Part shown: positions 58,053-64,000 of the stretch, piece by piece
Numbering within the stretch: position 1 is the first letter of the stretch
Layout: every line of letters starts with the position of its first letter
Source of the DNA: Bradyrhizobium yuanmingense
GTDB taxonomy: Bacteria > Pseudomonadota > Alphaproteobacteria > Rhizobiales > Xanthobacteraceae
Reading direction: 5' to 3'
Length of the DNA: 64,000 nucleotides
Assembly: GCF_029167105.1 (NCBI RefSeq)
Contig: NZ_JARFML010000034.1
Span: 7,501-71,500, forward strand
Program-made: the position numbers and the translations under genes
Notes under the pieces: generated by a model
Told to the model about the DNA's origin: nothing
The model's input: only the letters and a program-made list of their open reading frames with translations
The model's database searches: none

Positions 58053-58670
58053 TCAGGCAGCGCCTTGGAGCGCAGTGCGGATCTGCGCTTCAGCCGAGGC
58101 CGTAGCCGCCTTTACGGCGTCGGGGCCGTAAGCAGTCCCCTCGACACGGATCAGCTCGATATCGGTCAAGCCGACGAAGCGCAGCAGGTGCATGAGGTAG
58201 CCGGTCTGGAAGTCGAACGACGCGTATTGTCCTTCAGAGAAGACGCCGCCGCTCGCCACGACGAGATAGACCTTCTTGCCGGACAATAGACCCTTGGGGC
58301 CGTTCTGGTCGTATTTGAACGTGACGCCCGGCCATGTGATGTAATCGAACCATGCCTTGAGTTGCGAGGACGGACCGAAATTGATCATGCCCGAACCGAT
58401 GACGATTGTGTCGGCGGCCTTGATCTCATTGACCAGCGCTTCGGCGAGCCCGACGGCTTGCGCCTGTTCCGGCGTACGTGCTTCCGGCGACGCCATACGG
58501 CCATTGATGAAGGCCGGTGTGATATGCGGCAGCGGCTCCGCCGAAACATCGCGTGTCGTCAGCGTGGCGCCCGAGTGGGCCTTAAGCCGTTCGGCGATCT
58601 CAGCCGCGAAACGGCTGGACAGGCCTTCGGCACTGCGTGGGCTCGAAGTGATGAGAAGGATGCTGGTCAT
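58053..58670 (-). CDS. azoR: FMN-dependent NADH-azoreductase/quinone reductase
   Basis: A 205-residue flavodoxin-fold reductase. ATG 58670 (MTSILLITSSPRSAEG) is used, since the longer frame overlaps the next gene. The FMN-binding segment SSPRSAEGLSSRFA, the PLPHITPAF segment, GMINFGPSSQLKAWFDY and the PGVTFKYDQNGPKGLL block match AzoR. It reduces azo dyes and quinones by two electrons. It lies 16 bp from the NAD(P)-binding gene upstream. In Bacillus an azoreductase of this type is controlled by an HxlR-family thiol sensor, and an HxlR gene is present here too. Confidence 0.92.
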   Translation of the reverse strand: MTSILLITSSPRSAEGLSSRFAAEIAERLKAHSGATLTTRDVSAEPLPHITPAFINGRMASPEARTPEQAQAVGLAEALVNEIKAADTIVIGSGMINFGPSSQLKAWFDYITWPGVTFKYDQNGPKGLLSGKKVYLVVASGGVFSEGQYASFDFQTGYLMHLLRFVGLTDIELIRVEGTAYGPDAVKAATASAEAQIRTALQGAA

Positions 58671-58686
58671 GCTTGCTCCAGGTCTC

Positions 58687-59328
58687 TCAGTGATTGGCGA
58701 TTGCAGGAGCAGCGCGAACGAACTCCTTGTTTGAAACCTGCTCGACGAGGAACTTCGCGAGATTTCCTCTCGATAGTTTCGTGCCGAGCTTGGATTTTCC
58801 GTACCAGCCGACGTCGATGGTCCCGCTGGCCGGGCCATCCCTGAGGTTCGGAATCCTCACCAGCGTCCAGTCCAGCCCTGAATCCCGAACCAATTCGGCA
58901 GTTGCTCTGATGTCGTCTACGCCCTTGCGCGCAATCAGCTTGAACAGCATCAAAAACGAATGGGCCTTGAGGTCGAAGCTATCTTCCGGATCGCGATAAC
59001 TCGCCGTGGAGATTTGAATAAGGCGATGAACACCCAGCTTCTTCATGACCGAGACGATGTTGCCGACACCGTGCATGATCGGCCGGTCGCCCTTGATCTT
59101 GAGACTGTTGGGTCCCAGTGCACTGATGACCGCCGTAGAACCACGGATGCACTCGGCCATCGCCTTCACGTTCGTCAGGTCGCCGACGACGATTTCAATT
59201 TTTCCTTGGTAGTCCTTCAGTTTGCTGGCATCGCGCGTATAGACCGACAGGCTGTAGCCTTGCCTGAGCGACTCCTCGATGATGTACCGTCCGGTCGGAC
59301 CGGTTGCGCCGAATAGCGAAATCTTCAT
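58687..59328 (-). CDS. NAD(P)H-binding (NmrA-like) protein
   Basis: A 213-residue atypical SDR. ATG 59328 (MKISLFGATGPTGRYI) follows AGGAAGAG. The nucleotide motif GATGPTG is at the N-terminus; SALGPNSL, LIQISTASYRD and a DWTLVRIPNLRDG block follow. Members bind NAD(P) and sometimes act as redox sensors or quinone reductases. It is the first gene of the four-gene redox operon. It is divergent from the HxlR gene, so the promoter of both is in the 185 bp between. Confidence 0.88.
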   Translation of the reverse strand: MKISLFGATGPTGRYIIEESLRQGYSLSVYTRDASKLKDYQGKIEIVVGDLTNVKAMAECIRGSTAVISALGPNSLKIKGDRPIMHGVGNIVSVMKKLGVHRLIQISTASYRDPEDSFDLKAHSFLMLFKLIARKGVDDIRATAELVRDSGLDWTLVRIPNLRDGPASGTIDVGWYGKSKLGTKLSRGNLAKFLVEQVSNKEFVRAAPAIANH

Positions 59329-59513
59329 TGCTCTTCCTCGCGAAATCACTGCTGCGAGGCGGAGCCGCACCGACAATGGTGCTGGGACCAAGGTTGGAAA
59401 GTGTCATTCTTGTCAGCCATGCATGCATTCCTTTGGTTGGTATGTTTTGCTGACTAGATGATTGGAGTAGACTGCCCGACAGACAAGAACGTAGATTTTT
59501 GAGGCCTAGTCAC

Positions 59514-59933
59514 ATGCGTATGACCGACCCCATTCCACTCCAGCCCGGAACGTATCCCGGCTGCGGGCCCGTCAAAGAGGTCCTTGGGCGCATGGGCGAC
59601 AAGTGGACCATTCTCGCCATCACGGCGCTGGTCGAGCAGCCACGGCGCTTTAACGAGTTGAAGCGTTCGATAGGTGGGATTTCGCAGCAGATGCTCACCC
59701 GTACGCTCAAGGCGCTCGAGCGCGACGGGATGGTGACGCGGAAAGTTCATCCGAGCGTCCCGCCTCAAGTCGAGTACAGCCTGACTGATCTCGGAAAGTC
59801 GCTTGCCGTACCGTTGATGCAGCTGGCGACCTGGGTGGTGGATCACATGAGCGAGATTGAAGGCTCTCGCGAATTGCACGACCGTCGCGAAGAGAAACTC
59901 CGAGGGAATATTACGCCGGCCCATCAAGGCTAG
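59514..59933 (+). CDS. HxlR-family transcriptional regulator, likely thiol-based
   Basis: A 139-residue winged-helix regulator. ATG 59514 (MRMTDPIPLQPGTYPGC) is preferred to an upstream TTG. The HxlR pattern is GCGPVKEVLGRMGDKWTILAI, then PRRFNELKRSIGGISQQMLTRTLKALERDGMV and the wing VPPQVEYSLTDLG. Cys17 is in the position of the reactive cysteine of the YodB/HypR type. It is divergent from the azoreductase-containing operon and is the obvious candidate to control it. The effector is probably a quinone, diamide or other electrophile; this is inference from the family. Confidence 0.9.
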   Translation: MRMTDPIPLQPGTYPGCGPVKEVLGRMGDKWTILAITALVEQPRRFNELKRSIGGISQQMLTRTLKALERDGMVTRKVHPSVPPQVEYSLTDLGKSLAVPLMQLATWVVDHMSEIEGSRELHDRREEKLRGNITPAHQG

Positions 59934-60091
59934 TCAGGACGCAGGCGTTTCGTAGTCACTCTGAATCTGCCCAAACATTGTCGTTTGGCGCACTTCTGCG
60001 CTCGATCGGCGCAGGACGCCGGCAGTACGGGCGATGGCTCTTCGTTTGCCCGACGGGTCAACCAAATCCAGTAGCCAACACAATGGGATCG

Positions 60092-60114
60092 CTACTTTGC
60101 ATGGGGTTGTTTTC
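60092..60114. repeat. 23-bp intergenic motif, copy 2
   Basis: CTACTTTGCATGGGGTTGTTTTC, one mismatch from the copy at 4247-4269. It lies in the 241-bp gap between the HxlR gene and the exporter gene; nothing else recognisable is in that gap. Confidence 0.65.
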
Positions 60115-60174
60115 CGCCTCTTTTGGGATCTGATCGAATCCGTCCCGGGTATGAGCTCTGAGCCGCGCCTCACG

Positions 60175-61287
60175 CTAGGCCAGAAACGTCCGAAACCGCC
60201 GCAGCGCGATCGCGAAGAAGGCGCTGCCGATCACGGCGAGCGCGAGGAGCTGCGGCCACACCGCCTCCAGGCCCGCGCCGCGGAACAGGATCGCCTGCGC
60301 CAGCATCACGAAATGGGTGTTGGGCGCCGCCAGCATGATGTCCTGGACGAATTGCGGCATGCTCTCCCGCGGCGTCATGCTGCCCGAGAGCGTCTGCAGC
60401 GGCAGCAGGGTCATCATCAGGAGCAATCCGAACTGCGGCATCGATCCGGCGACGGTGGCGAGGAAGATGCCCATGCTGGTGGTCGCAAACAGCTGCAGCG
60501 CCGCGCCGAGCAGGAACAGCGCGACCGAGCCGTCGATCGTGACCGCCAGCCATCCCTTCACCACGAAGACGATCGACAGCGCCGAGGCCGCCAGCACCAC
60601 CAGGCCCATCGACCACACCTTGCTGACCATGATCTCCAGCGGGGTAACCGGCATCACCAGCAGATGCTCGATCGTGCCGTGCTCGCGCTCGCGGATCAGC
60701 GCCGCGCCCGTCAGGATGATCGAGAGCATGGTGATCGAGGTGATGACCTCGTCGATGGCGCCGAACCAGGCTTTCTTCAGCTCCGGGTTGAAGCGTGCCC
60801 GCAAGGTGAGCTCAATCGGCGCGGTCTGCGCATTGCGCGTCCGCGCCAGGAACTCCGCGACTTCCGCGCTGACGATCTGTTCGACATAGCCGCCGCCGTT
60901 GAAGGCCTGCGATATCCGCGTCGCGTCGATGTTGAGCTGAATCGTCGGCGACTTCCGTGCCAGCAGGTCGCGCTGGAAGTCCGGCGGGATGTTCAGCGCA
61001 AAGGTGTCGAGCCCGGCGTCCATCCGCCGGTCCATTTCATATTGCGAGATCAGGTGCGGCTCGGAAAAGTACGGCGGCGTGAATGCCAGGTCGATGCGGC
61101 TCGAAACCGGGGAGCGGTCCTCGTCGACGATGGCGATCGCGGCGCGGTTCAGAGTTTCCGGCAGCGCCTTGGCACCGGCATAGATCGCGAGCGTGAAGGA
61201 GTAGACGATCAGCACGAGCAGCATGGGGTCGCGCACCAGGCCGCGCAGTTCCTTGACGCCGAGCTGAAACACGTTGTCGAAGCGCAT
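60175..61287 (-). CDS. ABC-2 type permease, YhhJ-like
   Basis: A 370-residue inner-membrane permease of an export system. ATG 61287 (MRFDNVFQLGVKEL) is preferred; a GTG at 61293 overlaps the upstream stop as GTGA and would add two residues. One N-terminal span (MLLVLIVYSFTLAIYAG) is followed by a large periplasmic domain (about 50-180) and a C-terminal group of spans (ITSITMLSIILTGAALI, GLVVLAASALSIVFVV, LFLLGAALQLFATTSMGIFLA, FGLLLMMTLLPLQTL). EREHGTIEHLLVMPVTPLEI is the ABC-2 signature. It partners the RbbA-like protein upstream. Confidence 0.9.
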   Translation of the reverse strand: MRFDNVFQLGVKELRGLVRDPMLLVLIVYSFTLAIYAGAKALPETLNRAAIAIVDEDRSPVSSRIDLAFTPPYFSEPHLISQYEMDRRMDAGLDTFALNIPPDFQRDLLARKSPTIQLNIDATRISQAFNGGGYVEQIVSAEVAEFLARTRNAQTAPIELTLRARFNPELKKAWFGAIDEVITSITMLSIILTGAALIREREHGTIEHLLVMPVTPLEIMVSKVWSMGLVVLAASALSIVFVVKGWLAVTIDGSVALFLLGAALQLFATTSMGIFLATVAGSMPQFGLLLMMTLLPLQTLSGSMTPRESMPQFVQDIMLAAPNTHFVMLAQAILFRGAGLEAVWPQLLALAVIGSAFFAIALRRFRTFLA

Positions 61288-61289
61288 GG

Positions 61290-64000
61290 TCACCGAGCCT
61301 GTTTCTTCAGCAGCATCGCGCCGGCAATCACCAGGATGGGCACCATGACGGCGAGCGCCAGCAGATCGTTGTGGAGCGTGTCGAAGCCGAGGCCCTTGGA
61401 GAAGGCGCCGCGCGAGATCGTGACGAAATAGGTGGTGGGATAGAGCCGGCCGATCGCAGCTCCCAGGCCTTGGAGCGATGATACCGGATCGATCAGGCCG
61501 GAATACTGGATGGCGGGAATCAGCGTGATCAGGACGGTGCCGAACAGCGCGGCGATCTGGCTTTTCATGAAGGCCGAGATCACCAGCCCCATGCCGGTGG
61601 TGGCCGTGACGTAGAGCAGCGCGGCGAGCGCGTAGGTCGCAAAGCTTCCGGTGAAGGGGACGCCGAAGACGGTGAGCGCGAAGCCGACCAGGAGCAGGAA
61701 ATTGGCGAAGGCCAGCACGACATAGGGCAGCTGCGTGCCGAGCAGGAACTCCAGCCGCGTCACCGGCGTGACGTAGAAGTTGACGATCGAGCCCAGCTCC
61801 TTCTCGCGCACCACGGCGAGCGCGGCGAGCACGGCCGGAATCAGGACCAGCAGCAGCGGGATGATGCCGGGCGCCATCGCGACGACGCTGATGACGTCGG
61901 GATTGTAGCGGTAGCGCACTTCCAGCTGGTAGCTGCCGGCGATCGCCGCCTCGCCATAGAGCTCGCGGCCCTTCTGCGCGAGCCAGTTCGCGTGGATCGC
62001 CTGCGCATAGGAGCGCAGCGTCTCGGCCCGCGTCGGATTGGCGCCGTCGACCCAGGCGCCGATCTCGACATGGCGGCCGCGGCTGACGTCGCGGCCGAAG
62101 CCGGGGGGCAGCTCGATTGCGAGGCCGATCTCGCCGGCGCGCATGCGGCGGTCGAGATCGGCGTAGTCGCTGATCGGGGGCTTCTCGGTGAAATAGCGCG
62201 AGCCCGCGATCTGGAGGCTGTAGTCGCGGCTGATCGCGGTGTCGTCGCGGTCGAGCACGGCGAAGCTCAAATTCTCGACGTCCATGCTGATGCCGTAGCC
62301 GAGCACGAACAGCAGCAGCACGCTGCCGAGGATCGCGAGCGTGGCGCGGATCGGGTCGCGCCGCAGCTCGAGCGTCTCGCGCCGGGAATAGGCGAGCATG
62401 CGCGTCGGATTGAACCCAGCGCTGCGGCGCCGGGCGGGCGTTGGGCTCGCGGATGCGGGCGGCGAGGCGGTTGCCGGCTCGCCCGCCGGCTCTGCCGTGT
62501 CTGCGATCGCCTCTTCCAGGCAGGCGATGAAGGCCTGCTCGAGCGTAGCGGTGCTGTGCGCCCCCACGATGGCTGCGGGCGAGTCCGAAGTCAGCACCTT
62601 GCCGGCATGCATCAGCGAGATCCGGTCGCAGCGCTCGGCCTCGTTCATGAAATGGGTCGAGACGAAGATGGTGACGTTGTCCTTGCGGGAGAGCTCAGCC
62701 AGGATCTGCCAGAAGCGGTCGCGGGCCACGGGATCCACGCCGGAGGTCGGCTCGTCCAGGATGAGGATATCGGGCGCATGGATCATGGCGACCGCCAGTG
62801 ACAGTCGCTGCCGCAATCCAAGCGGCAACGCATCAGGCAGGGCGTCCGCGATGTCGGCAAGATCGAACCGGGCAATCATCTCGTCGACGCGGGCGGCGAT
62901 GGTGTCCGCCGGCAGCTCGAACAGGCGCGCGTGCAGGTCGAGATTCTGCACTACCGTGAGCTCGGAATAGAGCGAGAAGCCCTGCGACATGTAGCCGATG
63001 CGCCGCCGCACCGACATGTCGCCGGCGTCGATCGTCTTGCCGAACAGCCGCGCGGTGCCTTCGCTGACGGGCAGGAGACCGGTCAGCATCTTCATCGTCG
63101 TGGTCTTGCCGCAGCCGTTGGAGCCGAGAAAGCCGAAGATCTCGCCCTTCCTGATGCGGAAGCTGACGTCGTCGACGGCAACGAAATCATTGAACCGTCG
63201 GGTCAGGTGGTCAGCCTCGATCGCGATCTCGTCGTGATCCGGTCCGCGCGGCGGGATGACGACATCGCTATGGCTGCTGCGATCTGCTTCCGGCAACAGA
63301 CGGATGAAGGCCTCATCAAGCGTATCGGCGCCGGTCTGCCGTTTCAGTTCTGCGGGCGTTCCGGTCGCCAGCACGCGGCCGGCATTCATCGCGATCAGGA
63401 AATCAAACTGCGCAGCCTCTTCCATGTAGGCGGTCGAGACGATCACGCTCATGCCGGGCCGGCTGCTGCGGATCGCGCTGATCAGCTCCCAGAACTGGCG
63501 CCGCGAAAGCGGATCCACCCCGGTGGTCGGTTCGTCCAGGATCAAGAGCTCGGGATCGTGGATCAGCGCGCAGCACAGGCCGACCTTCTGCTTCATGCCG
63601 CCGGAGAGTTTTGCTGCGGGTCGGTCGGCGAAGGGCGTGAGGCCGGTGTCGCGCAGCAGGCCGGCGATCCGCCTGTGCCGCTCCGCCTTGCCGTGCCCGA
63701 ACAGGCGGCCGAAGAAGTCGATGTTTTCGAATACCGATAATGTCGGATACAGGTTCTTGCCGAGGCCCTGCGGCATGTAGGCGATGTCGGGGCACACATT
63801 GCGACGGTGGCGCGCGCTTGCCATGTCGCCGCCGAGTACGTGGATACGGCCTTCCTGGATCGCGCGCGCGCCCGCGATCAGGGCGAGCAGGCTTGATTTG
63901 CCGACGCCGTCGGGGCCGATGATCCCGACCATGCAGCCGGACGGCAGGTCGAGCGTGATGGACTCGAGCGCCCGGGTCTTGCCGTAGCTCAGGCCCACGC
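61290..64000 (-). CDS. RbbA-like ABC exporter (two ATPase domains plus permease), partial at right edge
   Basis: At least 902 residues, with the N-terminus beyond the right edge (a GTG at 63998 is in frame but not a likely start). NBD1 has GPDGVGKSS, LSGGMKQKVGL and LLILDEPTTGVD. NBD2 has GSNGCGKTT and ILILDEPTSGVD, but its signature reads PLGLRQRLSLA rather than LSGGQ. The C-terminal ABC-2 permease half begins with RRETLELRRDPIRATLAILG. This layout matches RbbA of E. coli. It ends in a 1-4 bp contact with the permease gene. The expected HlyD-type gene should lie just beyond the edge. Substrate unknown. Confidence 0.9.
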   Translation of the reverse strand, partial: VGLSYGKTRALESITLDLPSGCMVGIIGPDGVGKSSLLALIAGARAIQEGRIHVLGGDMASARHRRNVCPDIAYMPQGLGKNLYPTLSVFENIDFFGRLFGHGKAERHRRIAGLLRDTGLTPFADRPAAKLSGGMKQKVGLCCALIHDPELLILDEPTTGVDPLSRRQFWELISAIRSSRPGMSVIVSTAYMEEAAQFDFLIAMNAGRVLATGTPAELKRQTGADTLDEAFIRLLPEADRSSHSDVVIPPRGPDHDEIAIEADHLTRRFNDFVAVDDVSFRIRKGEIFGFLGSNGCGKTTTMKMLTGLLPVSEGTARLFGKTIDAGDMSVRRRIGYMSQGFSLYSELTVVQNLDLHARLFELPADTIAARVDEMIARFDLADIADALPDALPLGLRQRLSLAVAMIHAPDILILDEPTSGVDPVARDRFWQILAELSRKDNVTIFVSTHFMNEAERCDRISLMHAGKVLTSDSPAAIVGAHSTATLEQAFIACLEEAIADTAEPAGEPATASPPASASPTPARRRSAGFNPTRMLAYSRRETLELRRDPIRATLAILGSVLLLFVLGYGISMDVENLSFAVLDRDDTAISRDYSLQIAGSRYFTEKPPISDYADLDRRMRAGEIGLAIELPPGFGRDVSRGRHVEIGAWVDGANPTRAETLRSYAQAIHANWLAQKGRELYGEAAIAGSYQLEVRYRYNPDVISVVAMAPGIIPLLLVLIPAVLAALAVVREKELGSIVNFYVTPVTRLEFLLGTQLPYVVLAFANFLLLVGFALTVFGVPFTGSFATYALAALLYVTATTGMGLVISAFMKSQIAALFGTVLITLIPAIQYSGLIDPVSSLQGLGAAIGRLYPTTYFVTISRGAFSKGLGFDTLHNDLLALAVMVPILVIAGAMLLKKQAR

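Noticed and set aside
60034..61431. A 465-codon plus-strand frame rich in Arg, His and Gln
   Set aside because: It is the antisense shadow of the YhhJ-like permease, which has clear membrane spans and an ABC-2 signature.

Overview
This window reads as chromosomal DNA of a soil alphaproteobacterium, most likely Bradyrhizobium or a close Rhizobiales relative. The grounds are high G+C throughout, many fatty-acid and aromatic acyl-CoA genes, a DUF1127 protein, a PrtD/PrsD-type secretion pair, and intergenic gaps filled with several families of palindromic repeats. I see no prophage, transposase, rRNA or CRISPR array. Genus-level placement is inference from gene content; no database was searched.

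Layout. 1-4105 (minus): a TRAP-type solute-binding protein (cut by the left edge), a homoserine-dehydrogenase-like protein with a SAF-type tail, a phytanoyl-CoA dioxygenase-family protein and a GntR/FCD regulator with a perfect 20-bp palindrome in front of it. 4308-6619: two tandem alpha/beta hydrolases, then an Ogt-type DNA methyltransferase. 6748-18191: an acyl-CoA catabolic block (CoA ligase, thiolase, TetR regulator, HSD10-like dehydrogenase, crotonase, feruloyl-CoA-synthase-like ligase, three acyl-CoA dehydrogenases). 18259-27609: a peptide/nickel-type ABC importer operon with a second, divergent binding protein; inside the operon, joined by ATGA overlaps, lie a 65-residue AtzG-like protein and an AtzE-like amidase. 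A good sigma-54 promoter match precedes it. 27711-31325: a small membrane protein and a type I secretion ATPase/adaptor pair. 31594-34841: AMP nucleosidase, small proteins and a PncC-type amidohydrolase. 34987-38636: two amidohydrolases plus a Rieske protein in one operon, then a LysR regulator. 38747-44647: DUF1127 protein, acetyltransferase, crotonase, atypical SDR, AidB-like acyl-CoA dehydrogenase, zinc alcohol dehydrogenase. 44765-55752: amidase, epoxide-hydrolase-like protein, two metallo-beta-lactamase-fold hydrolases, GST, FAH-family hydrolase, SDRs, CvpA and a GMC oxidoreductase. 56179-56255: initiator tRNA. 56335-59933: a four-gene redox operon divergent from an HxlR regulator. 60175 to the right edge: an RbbA/YhhJ-type ABC exporter, cut by the edge.

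How it fits together. Most of the window is catabolism of acyl-CoA, aromatic or amide substrates. The most distinctive unit is the importer operon with its embedded amidase, which suggests uptake and cytoplasmic hydrolysis of one amide nitrogen source under nitrogen (RpoN) control. Second is the HxlR-linked azoreductase/DsbA/SDR cluster, which looks like an electrophile or quinone stress regulon. Most gaps between genes hold at least one of six classes of inverted repeat, one nested inside another.
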